Notes: generated from the letters alone by a model not told the origin. A stretch of 64,000 nt of DNA from Chromatocurvus sp046260765 (GCA_046260765.1 JBHEOO010000001.1:1-64000); one strand, 5' to 3'. Numbered from the stretch's first letter, positions 17,063 to 26,178 are shown. Made by a program: numbers and translations.

Positions 17063-18190
17063 ATGACGGCGAAATCACCGATTGTCCGGCGCAAGAGCCG
17101 GCAGATTCACGTGGGCAAGGTTGCTGTGGGCGGCGACGCGCCTATCAGCGTGCAGAGCATGACCAACACCGAGACCTGCGATGTCGCAGCGACGGTGGCA
17201 CAGATTCGCGCGCTGGAGGACGCCGGCGCCGACATCGTGCGCGTCTCGGTTCCGAGCATGGAGGCTGCAGAGGCCTTCAGTCGCATCCGGGCACAGGTCG
17301 AGGTGCCCCTGGTAGCAGACATTCACTTTGACCATCGCATCGCCCTCAAGGTGGCCGAATACGGGGTAGACTGCCTGCGCATCAACCCGGGCAATATAGG
17401 CCGTGATGATAAAGTGCGTGAGGTTATCGACTGTGCCCGCGACAAGGGTATTCCCATCCGCATCGGCGTCAACGCCGGCTCGCTGGGCAAGGACCTGCAG
17501 CGCAAGTACGGTGAGCCGACGCCCGAGGCGCTGGTGGAATCCGCGTTACGCCATGTCGACATCCTGGACAAGTTCAATTACCCGGATTTCAAGGTGAGCG
17601 TCAAGGCGTCGGACGTTTTCATGGCGGTGGCCGCTTACCGTCTGCTGGCGAAACAGATTGAGCAGCCGCTGCATCTCGGCATTACCGAGGCGGGCGGTCT
17701 GCGTGGTGGCACGGTGAAGTCCTCCGTCGGGCTCGGCATGCTGCTGATGGAGGGCATTGGTGACACTATCAGGATCTCGCTCGCTGCCGACCCGGTGGAG
17801 GAGATCAAGGTGGGCTTCGATATCCTGAAGAGCCTCAAATTGCGTTCAAACGGCATCAACTTTATCGCCTGTCCCAGCTGCTCTCGACAGAATTTCGATG
17901 TCATTGGCACGATGAATGCGCTGGAGCAACGCCTCGAAGATATCCGCACCCCGATGGACGTCGCGGTGATTGGCTGCATCGTCAACGGGCCGGGTGAAGC
18001 CCGCGAGGCCGACGTGGGTCTGACGGGGGCAACGCCGAACAATCTCATCTATGTCGACGGCGAGCCGAACCACAAGATCACCAATACGGATTTTCTCGAT
18101 CACCTTGAACAGGTGATCCGCGAGCGCGCTGCGCGTATCGAACGTGAGGGGCAAGACCCGGAAAACCTGATCCTGAAGACCACGGGATGA
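17063..18190 (+). CDS. ispG: 4-hydroxy-3-methylbut-2-en-1-yl diphosphate synthase IspG (flavodoxin)
   Basis: IspG performs the penultimate step of the MEP isoprenoid pathway, converting MEcPP to HMBPP with a [4Fe-4S] cluster. The 375-residue bacterial short form has the N-terminal TIM-barrel (I-S-V-Q-S-M-T-N-T-E-T near residue 29) and the C-terminal cluster domain with FIACPSCSRQ and GCIVNGPGEA, which supply the three cysteines and the glutamate ligand. It overlaps hisS by four bases. Isoprenoids would also feed carotenoid and bacteriochlorophyll side chains if the organism is phototrophic. Confidence 0.97.
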   Translation: MTAKSPIVRRKSRQIHVGKVAVGGDAPISVQSMTNTETCDVAATVAQIRALEDAGADIVRVSVPSMEAAEAFSRIRAQVEVPLVADIHFDHRIALKVAEYGVDCLRINPGNIGRDDKVREVIDCARDKGIPIRIGVNAGSLGKDLQRKYGEPTPEALVESALRHVDILDKFNYPDFKVSVKASDVFMAVAAYRLLAKQIEQPLHLGITEAGGLRGGTVKSSVGLGMLLMEGIGDTIRISLAADPVEEIKVGFDILKSLKLRSNGINFIACPSCSRQNFDVIGTMNALEQRLEDIRTPMDVAVIGCIVNGPGEAREADVGLTGATPNNLIYVDGEPNHKITNTDFLDHLEQVIRERAARIEREGQDPENLILKTTG

Positions 18191-19467
18191 GTTCAGTTCG
18201 CGCTATTCGCGGGATGAGTGACATCCTCCCGCTAGAGTCTGTGGACTGGCGATATCTCGAGACGACCGTCACGGGGGTGTTGGACAGCTTCGGCTATGAC
18301 CAGCTGCGCCTGCCGCTGGTGGAGTACACGGAGCTTTTCAGTCGCTCAATCGGCGAGGTGACGGATATTGTCGAAAAGGAAATGTATACCTTCGAGGATC
18401 GCAATCGCGAGAGTCTGAGCCTGCGCCCTGAAGGCACCGCAGGCTGCGTGCGGGCGGCGATACAGCACAACCTTATCACCACACCCTGCCGGCTCTGGTA
18501 TTCGGGGCCGATGTTCCGCTACGAGCGCCCGCAGAAAGGACGCCAGCGTCAGTTCCATCAGATCGGCGCCGAGGTGTTCGGCATCGCCACGCCGGATATC
18601 GACGCGGAACTCATTATTTTGCTGGCACGTATCTGGCGGGAGCTTGGTATTGCCTCCGCCGTGACGCTGGAGATCAATTCCATCGGCAGCAGTGACAGCC
18701 GGGCGCGCTATCGCGAGGCGCTCGTGGCCTACCTGGATACCTGTCGCGGGGAACTCGACGAGGACAGCCAGCGGCGTCTTGGCAGCAATCCGCTGCGCAT
18801 TCTCGACAGCAAGAACCCCCAGACCCAGGCACTTCTCGACCATGCGCCGGCGCTGGCGGACTTTCTTGACGACGAGTCCCGCGCGGACTTTCAGCGTCTT
18901 TGCGAGCTGCTGGATGTGGCTGGGGTGGCGTGGCGGCACAATCCGCGGCTGGTGCGCGGACTCGACTACTACAACAAGACGGTGTTCGAGTGGGTAACTG
19001 AGCGGCTCGGTGCTCAGGGCACGGTCTGTGCCGGTGGCCGTTACGATGGCCTGGTGGAGCAGCTCGGTGGGCGTGCGACCCCCGGGATCGGCTTCGCCAT
19101 GGGCATGGAACGACTGGTTCTGCTGCTGCGCGAACTCAACGTTGTTCCTCCCCCACGCACAGCGGATGTCTACGTGGTGACCGTTGGCGACAGCGCACAG
19201 GATGCGGCGCTGGGCTGCGTGCAGTCACTGCGCGACAGCGGTGTCGCAGGCCGCATCGAACAGCATGCCGGCGGCGGAAGCTTCCGCAGCCAGATGAAAA
19301 AGGCAGACCGCAGCGGCGCCCGCGTGGCGCTGATCTGGGGCGAGGACGAGGTCGCAAGCAATACCGTCACACTCAAGCAGTTACGCGGGGAGGGCGGGCA
19401 GGAAACGCTACCGCTGCCCCAACTTGATAGTGCGCTCAGGCAGGCCCTGGCGCGGAACAACGATTAG
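18187..19467 (+). CDS. hisS: Histidyl-tRNA synthetase
   Basis: This class II synthetase charges tRNA-His. The 426-residue protein starts with R-A-I-R-G-M-S-D-I-L-P, has motif 2 with MFRYERPQKGRQRQFHQ, the histidine-specific RGLDYYNKTVFEW, motif 3 GIGFAMGMERL, and a C-terminal anticodon-binding domain from about residue 330. Its ATG overlaps the ispG stop by four bases, so translation is probably coupled. It is followed 11 bases later by yfgM, the usual order. Confidence 0.97.
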   Translation: MSSVRAIRGMSDILPLESVDWRYLETTVTGVLDSFGYDQLRLPLVEYTELFSRSIGEVTDIVEKEMYTFEDRNRESLSLRPEGTAGCVRAAIQHNLITTPCRLWYSGPMFRYERPQKGRQRQFHQIGAEVFGIATPDIDAELIILLARIWRELGIASAVTLEINSIGSSDSRARYREALVAYLDTCRGELDEDSQRRLGSNPLRILDSKNPQTQALLDHAPALADFLDDESRADFQRLCELLDVAGVAWRHNPRLVRGLDYYNKTVFEWVTERLGAQGTVCAGGRYDGLVEQLGGRATPGIGFAMGMERLVLLLRELNVVPPPRTADVYVVTVGDSAQDAALGCVQSLRDSGVAGRIEQHAGGGSFRSQMKKADRSGARVALIWGEDEVASNTVTLKQLRGEGGQETLPLPQLDSALRQALARNND

Positions 19468-19478
19468 GAACAATTGAC

Positions 19479-20141
19479 GTGGAATCCTACAGAACGGAAG
19501 AAGAACAGGTCGAAGCCATCAAGCGCTGGTGGGAAGAGAATGGCCGCAACCTTATCATTGCGGTGGCAGTCGCCCTGAGCCTTGGGTTTGGCTGGCAGGC
19601 CTGGCAGTCCAACCGCGAGGAGCAGGCACTGGCCGCTTCATCTATTTACCAGCGCATGCTCGAGGCGCTTGGCAGTGAGGGCGATACTGATCTTCGCAAT
19701 GCGCGGTCCTTCGCGGGACAGCTCAAGACGGACTTTGGCAGTTCGGCCTATGCGCGATTCGCGGTGCTGCATCTGGCGCGGATGGCGGTTGAGGACGGTG
19801 ATCTTTCCCGGGCCGAAACGGAGCTGCGCTGGGTGGTGTCAAAGGCTGACAAGTCCAGTGATCTCTATCAGGTAGCCCAGCTGCGTCTCGCCAGGGTCAT
19901 CGCTGCACAGGGTAACGTTGAACAGGCCCTTGGCATTCTCGACGGCGGTGCCGATACGGCGTACGCGGGCGCATACGCGCTGGCGCGCGGGGATATTCTC
20001 ATGGCCGCTGATCGTCGGGACGAGGCGCGCGACGCCTTTGCCGCCGCCCAGCTGAGCCTGGAAGGCGGGCAGCTGCCGCCGGTGCTGTCCCAGAAACTCG
20101 AGCATCTCAACCCTGTCCCGCCGCGCGTATCGGGGCAATAA
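19479..20141 (+). CDS. yfgM: YfgM-family tetratricopeptide protein (SecYEG ancillary factor)
   Basis: YfgM is a single-span inner-membrane protein with a periplasmic TPR-like domain that associates with SecYEG and periplasmic chaperones. The 220-residue product has a charged cytoplasmic start (ESYRTEEEQVEAIKRWW), one membrane helix at about residues 24-42 and an alpha-helical repeat domain after it. The start is GTG at 19479 with AGGA at good spacing. The place between hisS and bamB is diagnostic. Confidence 0.9.
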   Translation: MESYRTEEEQVEAIKRWWEENGRNLIIAVAVALSLGFGWQAWQSNREEQALAASSIYQRMLEALGSEGDTDLRNARSFAGQLKTDFGSSAYARFAVLHLARMAVEDGDLSRAETELRWVVSKADKSSDLYQVAQLRLARVIAAQGNVEQALGILDGGADTAYAGAYALARGDILMAADRRDEARDAFAAAQLSLEGGQLPPVLSQKLEHLNPVPPRVSGQ

Positions 20142-20144
20142 GGC

Positions 20145-21326
20145 ATGCGCATGGTTTTCCGTCTCGCTGTCGTCTTATTGCTGTCTTTGTCCCTGGCCGC
20201 CTGCACGACGGTCAAGGGCTGGTTCAGCATGGACGACGACGAGGACCCACGCCGTCCTGCAGACCTGGTGGAATTCGAGCCCACTGCAAGCCTGAAGCAA
20301 CTCTGGTCCGTGGGTGTTGGCAACGGACAGGGTAAAGGTCTCAACAGGCTGCAGCCCGTTGTCGCGGGTGAGTTGATCTATGTTGCATCCAACGACGGTC
20401 GCCTGGCCGCCGTAGAGCGCGGCACGGGTAAGCAGCGCTGGGAAAAACGGCTAGAGAAATCGCTGTCCGGTGGCGTCGGCCACTACCGGGATTCTCTGTT
20501 CCTCGGCACCGCCGACGGCGAGCTGATGCGCTTGTCTGCAGCGGATGGCGAGGTGATGTGGTCAATTCCGGTCAGCGGCGAGATTCTGTCGCCGCCCCAG
20601 GGGGACGGCAGAGTCGTCGTTGTGCAGACCTATGATGGCAAGCTTCATGGCTACGAACAGGCCTCTGGCAAGAGGCTATGGACCTATGACAGCAACGTGC
20701 CGGTCCTCACCCTGCGCGGCACCAGCACACCGATCATCAGTGATGGCCGCGTCTTTGCCGGCTTCGCCAATGGCCGCGTAATGGCTTTTGATACGCGTAG
20801 CGGCCGTATTGAATGGGAAACACGGCTCGCGATTCCCCAGGGGCGTTCTGAGATAGAGCGTATTGTCGACATCGACGGCAGCATGGCGCTGGTTGGCGGC
20901 GAACTCTACGTGGCCAGTTATCAGGGTCGCATAGCCGCCATTGAGGCCCGGGGGGGCAATCGCATCTGGCAGCGTGATATCTCCTCCTACTCCGGGGTTT
21001 CTGTCGGTTTCAACAATGTCTACGCTGCTGACGACAGCGGTAGCGTGAAGGCCTTCCTGCGAAATGGCCAGGGTCTGCGCTGGGAGCAGGACGCGTTGGC
21101 GTACCGAGAGCTTTCACGGCCGACACCGGTCAGCAGTTATCTGGCAGTTGTCGATCTTGAGGGTTACCTGTATCTGCTTTCCCAGGTAGACGGTAGCTTT
21201 GCGGCACGCGAAAGGGTAGACGGCAAGGGTGCCCGTGCGGATATGGCTAGTGACGGGCGCACTATTTATGTATACGGCAACAGCGGAAAACTCATGGCCT
21301 ATGAGATTACCGCGAGGGAAAAATGA
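20145..21326 (+). CDS. bamB: Outer membrane assembly lipoprotein BamB
   Basis: BamB is a lipoprotein of the BAM complex, which folds beta-barrel proteins into the outer membrane. The 393-residue product has a lipoprotein signal with L-A-A-C at about residue 20, followed by a PQQ-type eight-bladed beta-propeller visible as repeated blocks such as G-K-Q-R-W-E, D-G-E-V-M-W-S, S-G-K-R-L-W-T and S-G-R-I-E-W-E. It follows yfgM by three bases and precedes der by three bases, the classical order. Confidence 0.95.
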   Translation: MRMVFRLAVVLLLSLSLAACTTVKGWFSMDDDEDPRRPADLVEFEPTASLKQLWSVGVGNGQGKGLNRLQPVVAGELIYVASNDGRLAAVERGTGKQRWEKRLEKSLSGGVGHYRDSLFLGTADGELMRLSAADGEVMWSIPVSGEILSPPQGDGRVVVVQTYDGKLHGYEQASGKRLWTYDSNVPVLTLRGTSTPIISDGRVFAGFANGRVMAFDTRSGRIEWETRLAIPQGRSEIERIVDIDGSMALVGGELYVASYQGRIAAIEARGGNRIWQRDISSYSGVSVGFNNVYAADDSGSVKAFLRNGQGLRWEQDALAYRELSRPTPVSSYLAVVDLEGYLYLLSQVDGSFAARERVDGKGARADMASDGRTIYVYGNSGKLMAYEITAREK

Positions 21327-21329
21327 CGT

Positions 21330-22754
21330 ATGCGTCCGGTCATCGCTCTGGTGGGGCGCCCGAATGTGGGCAAGTCGACCCTGTTCAATCAGCTCACCCG
21401 CAGCCGCGATGCACTCGTCGCTGATTTCCCGGGTCTCACGCGGGACAGGAAATACGGCGAGGGGCGCAGCGGCGATCGCGACTTCATTGTTATCGACACC
21501 GGCGGCCTCACTGGCGACGAGCACGGTATCGATGCGCCGATGGCAAACCAGTCCATGGCGGCGATGGAGGAGGCCGATGTCATCCTGCTTCTGGTCGATG
21601 CCCGTGAGGGGCTGAACAGCGCCGATGAGCTTATGGTCGAGGCGCTGCGTCGCCGCGGCAAAGCGTTCCATCTGGTGGTCAACAAGGTAGATGGTCTGGA
21701 TGCGTCGGTCGCAACCAGCGAGTTCTATCGTCTTGGTGTCAGTCACCTGCACGGCATCGCCGCCAGTCAGGGACGCGGCGTGCGTGCGTTGATTGAGGAT
21801 GTGCTCGCCGAGGTGCCGGACGATGGGTCTGCGGAAGCACTGGCCGAGCGCGAGAACCGCATCCGCGTGGCCGTGGTCGGTCGCCCCAATGTTGGCAAGA
21901 GCACGCTGGTCAACCGTCTCCTGGGTGAGGAGCGGGTCGTTGTCTACGATCAGCCGGGCACTACCCGGGACAGCATCTACATCGATTTCGAGCGCGATGA
22001 GCGCGCCTACACGCTGATCGACACCGCGGGTATCCGGCGGCGCAAGAATATCCGTGAAGTGGTCGAGAAGTTTTCCATCGTCAAGACACTACAGGCGGTG
22101 GATGATGCGCATGTAGTGGTGCTGCTGGTGGACGCCCATGAGGGACTGGTGGATCAGGACATGCATCTGCTGGGTCATTGCATAGAGGCGGGACGCGGCC
22201 TGGTCATCGCGATCAACAAATGGGACGGGCTGGACGCGGATTCCCGCGACCAGATCAAGAATGAGCTCAACCGGCGTCTGCAGTTTGCCGACTACGCCGA
22301 CACCCATTTCATCTCCGCCCTGCACGGCACCGGTGTAGGGCATCTGTACCGCTCGATAGACGCCGCGCACCGCTCGGCGACGCAAAAGCTGAATACCAAC
22401 CAGCTGACCCGGATTCTGGAAGATGCGGTGGCAGCGCATGCGCCGCCGATGGTTAACGGGCGCCGCATCAAACTGCGCTACGCCCACGCCGGTGGCCGCA
22501 ACCCGCCACTCATCGTTATTCATGGCACCCAGACAGACGGTATCCCCGCGAGCTACCAGCGCTTTCTTGAGAAGGTGTTCACCCGCGAGCTAAAGCTGGT
22601 CGGCACGCCGGTGCGTATCGAATTCCGCAGTGGGGAGAACCCTTATGCAGATCGCCGCAATCAGCTCACCCAGCGGCAGGTGGAGCGCAAGCGCCGCATG
22701 ATGGCGCACGTCAAGCAGGAAAAGAAAAAGCGCCAGCGCAAGAAGGGCCGTTAG
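21330..22754 (+). CDS. der: Ribosome biogenesis GTPase Der (EngA)
   Basis: Der is an essential GTPase with two tandem G domains that helps assemble the 50S subunit. The 474-residue protein has two P-loops, GRPNVGKST at about residues 8-16 and again in the second G domain near residue 190, with matching D-T-G-G and D-T-A-G switch II motifs and N-K-V-D and N-K-W-D motifs, then a KH-like C-terminal domain and a lysine/arginine-rich tail. It closes the run that begins at ndk. Confidence 0.97.
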   Translation: MRPVIALVGRPNVGKSTLFNQLTRSRDALVADFPGLTRDRKYGEGRSGDRDFIVIDTGGLTGDEHGIDAPMANQSMAAMEEADVILLLVDAREGLNSADELMVEALRRRGKAFHLVVNKVDGLDASVATSEFYRLGVSHLHGIAASQGRGVRALIEDVLAEVPDDGSAEALAERENRIRVAVVGRPNVGKSTLVNRLLGEERVVVYDQPGTTRDSIYIDFERDERAYTLIDTAGIRRRKNIREVVEKFSIVKTLQAVDDAHVVVLLVDAHEGLVDQDMHLLGHCIEAGRGLVIAINKWDGLDADSRDQIKNELNRRLQFADYADTHFISALHGTGVGHLYRSIDAAHRSATQKLNTNQLTRILEDAVAAHAPPMVNGRRIKLRYAHAGGRNPPLIVIHGTQTDGIPASYQRFLEKVFTRELKLVGTPVRIEFRSGENPYADRRNQLTQRQVERKRRMMAHVKQEKKKRQRKKGR

Positions 22755-22824
22755 ACATATCCCAGACGCACAATAGCGTCAGAACCCTTCATATATTTGC
22801 TGACCTCGCATCGATCAAAACTTC

Positions 22825-22862
22825 TTGCATTGCCCGATCCTAGTGATATAGTTATATATAAC
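22825..22862 (+). promoter_or_regulatory. Promoter with overlapping palindromic operator for the DUF2807-gntR-ABC operon
   Basis: TTGCAT (22825-22830), a 16-bp spacer and TATAGT (22847-22852) form a plausible sigma-70 promoter. A perfect 12-bp palindrome, GTTATATATAAC (22851-22862), overlaps the end of the -10 and the predicted start of transcription, where a repressor would block RNA polymerase. The GntR protein encoded in the same operon is the obvious candidate to bind it; this is inference. Confidence 0.5.
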
Positions 22863-22863
22863 A

Positions 22864-22902
22864 CCATTACATCACTATCACATCACCATCACATCACATC
22901 AC
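22864..22902. repeat. CATCAC-type simple repeat in the 5' leader
   Basis: About six imperfect copies of a CATCAC/ATCAC unit run between the predicted promoter and the ribosome-binding site (AAGGGTGA) of the DUF2807 gene. The repeat is outside the coding region with the chosen start. Copy-number change could alter leader length, but nothing shows that it does. Confidence 0.7.
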
Positions 22903-22916
22903 TAAGGGTGAGAGAC

Positions 22917-23786
22917 ATGTTTCATCCCCACAGACCAAAAATACTTGTTGGCGGGCGTCGTCTGTTGGCGAGTGCCGTTTTCTTCTTTGTTTGCACCGCG
23001 CTGATTGCAGGCAGCCGTGCGGTATTCGCCCAGGAGGTCGTCGAGGTCGACATACCGGACGTTGCGCGGCTTGAGATTCGTGGCGGGGTAGAGGTCGAGC
23101 TGTCCCAGGGCGAGCCGGCTTTACTGGCACGAGGATCGCGGGAGGACCTCGACAAGGTTCCCTACGCGGCGACCTCACGCGGTCTCGTTCTCGGCTACAG
23201 TCGCAAGCACCGCCGGGATACATTTTCGGAGGTGAAATTTCGCGTGACGCTGCCGTCCATCTCGGAGGTGCACGTCATGGGATCCGGAACGATGTATCTG
23301 CGCTCCTTCGATGTGCAGGACCTGCGGGTCACAGTGGCAGGCAGCGGCGATGCACGCCTGCATAATCTCCGCGGTGACAGCCTGGCCCTGCGTGTTTCGG
23401 GCTCCGGCGACATCCAGGTAGCTACTGCAGATGTAGATGCTCTGGAGGCAGTGATTGCCGGCTCGGGGGATATCCTGCTCGGCAGCCTGAGGGCAGATAC
23501 TGCCGATATCGTGGTCCAGGGCTCCGGTGACATGCGGGTAGAGACCTCGACACAGCTGGACACACTCGAACTGTCCATCGTCGGCGCGGGTAGTGTTGAT
23601 CTTGAGGGCGTGCCGGCACGCCGTGCAGAGGTGAATATCGTTGGCTCCGGCGATGCGCGTCTTGGCGAGCTGCAGGAAAAGCTCGACGTCAGCATACTGG
23701 GTAGCGGCAATGTGCTGTACGCCGGTGACGCCGAGAAAAGCACGAGAATTCTGGGTTCGGGCCGTATCAGCCGGCGCGACGAATGA
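22917..23786 (+). CDS. Exported DUF2807 (head GIN domain) beta-repeat protein
   Basis: The 289-residue product has a signal peptide of about 38 residues (hydrophobic LLASAVFFFVCTALIAG, likely cleavage after V-F-A), then a putative auto-transporter adhesin head GIN domain (DUF2807). A G-S-G motif returns about every 20-25 residues (MGSGTMYL, AGSGDARL, SGSGDIQV, AGSGDILL, QGSGDMRV, VGSGDARL, LGSGNVLY, LGSGRISR), the pattern of a right-handed parallel beta-helix. The ATG at 22917 is preceded by AAGGGTGA; the frame is open further upstream through the repeat region but lacks a ribosome site. It is followed 44 bases later by a GntR regulator and an ABC transporter. The function is unknown; an envelope-stress role is only suggested by context. 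Confidence 0.8.
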   Translation: MFHPHRPKILVGGRRLLASAVFFFVCTALIAGSRAVFAQEVVEVDIPDVARLEIRGGVEVELSQGEPALLARGSREDLDKVPYAATSRGLVLGYSRKHRRDTFSEVKFRVTLPSISEVHVMGSGTMYLRSFDVQDLRVTVAGSGDARLHNLRGDSLALRVSGSGDIQVATADVDALEAVIAGSGDILLGSLRADTADIVVQGSGDMRVETSTQLDTLELSIVGAGSVDLEGVPARRAEVNIVGSGDARLGELQEKLDVSILGSGNVLYAGDAEKSTRILGSGRISRRDE

Positions 23787-23830
23787 GCCGCCCGGGTGGC
23801 GGTGAACGACACGCGGCAAGGATTGAATGA

Positions 23831-24199
23831 GTGGAGTGGAATGACAGACAGCCGATTTATCGCCAGCTCCGTGACCTCGTCGTGGCGCGGGTCATGGATG
23901 GGACCTTCCCCGAGGGTGAGGCCGTGCCGTCGGTGCGCCAGGTGTCCGCCGACTACAAGATCAACCATCTGACCGTGGCCAAGGCTTATCAGGAGCTTGT
24001 GGATACAGGCTTGCTGGAAAAACGCAGGGGGCTGGGCATGTTTGTTATCCAGGGCGCGCGCAGAGCACTGACGGCAGACGAGCAGGCGCGGTTTCTGGAG
24101 GAGGAGGTCCCGGCATTTGCACAGCGTGTGCGCATGCTGGGTCTCGGGATGGAGACGGTGATTGATCGGCTGCTGCAGGAGCGGGGCGAACAGGAATGA
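23831..24199 (+). CDS. GntR-family transcriptional regulator, YtrA subfamily
   Basis: This is a 122-residue regulator with an N-terminal winged-helix GntR domain (MEWNDRQPIYRQLRDLV, then FPEGEAVPSVRQVSADYKIN and LTVAKAYQELVDTGLLEKRRG) and only a short helical C-terminus of about 50 residues, as in the YtrA subfamily that usually controls adjacent ABC transporters. The start is GTG at 23831 with AAGGA eight bases upstream. It overlaps the ATPase gene by four bases. It probably represses its own operon from the palindrome at 22851-22862. Confidence 0.88.
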   Translation: MEWNDRQPIYRQLRDLVVARVMDGTFPEGEAVPSVRQVSADYKINHLTVAKAYQELVDTGLLEKRRGLGMFVIQGARRALTADEQARFLEEEVPAFAQRVRMLGLGMETVIDRLLQERGEQE

Positions 24200-25056
24200 C
24201 AGACATCATCAATGCGCGTGGGCTGTTCCGTGCTTTCGGTGGCGTGCCAGCCATCGACCATGTGGACCTGGATATCCCTGCTGGCGCCGTGGTGGGCCTT
24301 ATAGGGCCCAACGGTGCCGGTAAGACGACGCTGCTGCGGGCGCTGCTGGGCCTGACGGCGGTGCAGGGTGAGCTGTCTGTGCTGGGTCGGCAGCCCGTGC
24401 GCGAGCATGCGCGACTCATGGAGGAGGTCAGTTTCATCGCCGATACCGCTGTGCTTCCGCGCTGGATACGGGTCGAACAGCTTCTGGATGCTGTCAATGG
24501 CCTGCATCCCCGCTTTGACCGCGCGCTCGCAGAGACCTTTCTCGCCGCCACCGATGTCTCCCCGGGGCGGCGCGTCGGTGATCTGTCCAAAGGCATGACT
24601 GTGCAGCTGCACCTCGCGCTGGTCATGGCAATCGACGCCCGTCTGCTGATTATGGATGAGCCGACACTGGGTCTGGATATTCTGTTCCGGCGACGTTTCT
24701 TCGAGCAGCTGCTCAACGACTACTTTGATGAACAGCGCACGATTCTCATCTCCACTCACCAGGTGGAGGAGGTCGAGAATATCCTGACGCACGTGGTATT
24801 CATGGATCATGGCCGCATCGTTCTCAACCGGCCGCTGGCTGAGCTGGAGTCGAGCTTTGTCGAACTGCACTGTGTCGGCGAGGCCGTGTCCCGGGCCGTG
24901 AGTATTCCTCACGTCGGCAAGCGCAGCATCCTCGGCGGCAAGGCCATTATCTACGAGGATATCGACAGGCAACTTCTGACCCCGCTGGGGGAATGCCGCA
25001 CGCCTTCGGTCTCTGATCTGTTTGTGGCAAAACTGAGCCGGGAGGTGCGCTCGTGA
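24196..25056 (+). CDS. ABC transporter ATP-binding protein
   Basis: The 286-residue ATPase has Walker A GPNGAGKTT near residue 37, a degenerate signature L-S-K-G-M, Walker B LLIMDEPTLGLD and a switch histidine in S-T-H-Q-V. The C-terminal extension of about 80 residues is typical of exporters controlled by YtrA-type regulators. Start and stop overlap the neighbouring genes by four bases each, so the three genes are translated as a unit. The substrate is unknown; related systems respond to envelope-active antibiotics. Confidence 0.9.
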   Translation: MTDIINARGLFRAFGGVPAIDHVDLDIPAGAVVGLIGPNGAGKTTLLRALLGLTAVQGELSVLGRQPVREHARLMEEVSFIADTAVLPRWIRVEQLLDAVNGLHPRFDRALAETFLAATDVSPGRRVGDLSKGMTVQLHLALVMAIDARLLIMDEPTLGLDILFRRRFFEQLLNDYFDEQRTILISTHQVEEVENILTHVVFMDHGRIVLNRPLAELESSFVELHCVGEAVSRAVSIPHVGKRSILGGKAIIYEDIDRQLLTPLGECRTPSVSDLFVAKLSREVRS

Positions 25057-26138
25057 ACCGCAGCCGTACCTCACGTATTTTCACGCTTGTGCAGCGCGAG
25101 CTGCGTGAGCACCGGCGGGCTTTTTTCTGGGCGCCCCTGGCGCTCGCAGTGCTTCTTGCCATAGGCATGCTGCTGAGCGTGCTCCTGGTCGATCGCATCA
25201 GTGTGTTCGGCGACACCCTGATCCAGGTGATCGAAAAGCAGGCGGGCGGAGAGGGCACGAGGATCATTATCCGTGGCGATAGCGAAGACCGGTCCGTTGC
25301 TGTTGGCAGTGGTGAGGCCGACGACAGCATTGATCTGCCGTCGCGACCCGCAACGCGGGATGTGCCCGAGTCGGCCTGGAACTTTGAGCTTGACTGGGCC
25401 TTCAGCCCGCCGCCCGCGGCGGATCCCGATATGCCCGCCACCCAGATGGGTGATCAGCGCATTCGCAGTCTGAACCCGCTGCTCAACACGCTGCATAACG
25501 CGCTGCTGCTGCTGGTGCTGATGATCGCGGTTGCGCAGTACCTGCTGGGCGCGCTTTACGATGATCGCAAGGACCGCAGTATTCTGTTCTGGCGGTCTTT
25601 GCCGGTCAGCGAGTGGGAGAGTGTACTCAGCAAGCTCGCCGTCGCACTTGTCGTAGCACCGGCGATACTGATCGGTATAAGCATTCTGCTGCAGGTTGTG
25701 ACAACACTGCTCGCCATGCTCATGGTCTGGCGCCTGGACATGGCGCCGATGGCCGTGCTGGCGGACAATCTGGCGCCGGCGCGTCTGCTCGTTGACCAGA
25801 TCGGAGGATGGCTTCTCAGTGCCCTTTGGCTGGCACCGACCTGCGCCTGGCTGCTGCTGGCCTCGGCAGCGGCACGGCGCTCACCGTTTCTGTTCGCCGT
25901 GGTGCCGGTGATTGGCGCGGTTCTGCTGGAGTCGATCTTCTTGAGAAGCAGCTTCATTCTTACTGCCCTTGGCCGACACATGCCACACCTCACTGAGAAC
26001 GATGATGGCGTGGGCTTCTATCTGTTCGGGCCCGATTGGGCAGCCGTGGACTGGCTGTCACTCTCTGCCGGACTGATATTCGCCGCGCTCGCGACGGCGC
26101 TCGCGGTCTACCTGCGGCGCCACCGCTGGGAGATCTGA
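25053..26138 (+). CDS. ABC transporter permease
   Basis: This 361-residue integral membrane protein has an N-terminal helix (APLALAVLLAIGMLLSVLLV), a soluble loop of about 90 residues rich in acidic and proline residues, and then about five further hydrophobic segments (LLLLVLMIAVAQYLLGAL, VALVVAPAILIGISILL, LLSALWLAPTCAWLLLA, a segment near 285-305, and AGLIFAALATALAVYL). This is the layout of ABC-2 type exporters. The start is GTG at 25053 overlapping the ATPase stop. It is the last gene of the operon. Confidence 0.88.
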   Translation: MNRSRTSRIFTLVQRELREHRRAFFWAPLALAVLLAIGMLLSVLLVDRISVFGDTLIQVIEKQAGGEGTRIIIRGDSEDRSVAVGSGEADDSIDLPSRPATRDVPESAWNFELDWAFSPPPAADPDMPATQMGDQRIRSLNPLLNTLHNALLLLVLMIAVAQYLLGALYDDRKDRSILFWRSLPVSEWESVLSKLAVALVVAPAILIGISILLQVVTTLLAMLMVWRLDMAPMAVLADNLAPARLLVDQIGGWLLSALWLAPTCAWLLLASAAARRSPFLFAVVPVIGAVLLESIFLRSSFILTALGRHMPHLTENDDGVGFYLFGPDWAAVDWLSLSAGLIFAALATALAVYLRRHRWEI

Positions 26139-26172
26139 CAGGACCCTTTATTTTCTCTGGGAATGTCAAAGA

Positions 26173-26178
26173 TATAAT
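26173..26178 (+). promoter_or_regulatory. Possible -10 element for aceA
   Basis: A perfect TATAAT lies about 100 bp upstream of the aceA ATG in the 143-bp intergenic region. No good -35 sits 16-18 bp upstream, so if the promoter is real it probably needs an activator. Confidence 0.35.
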
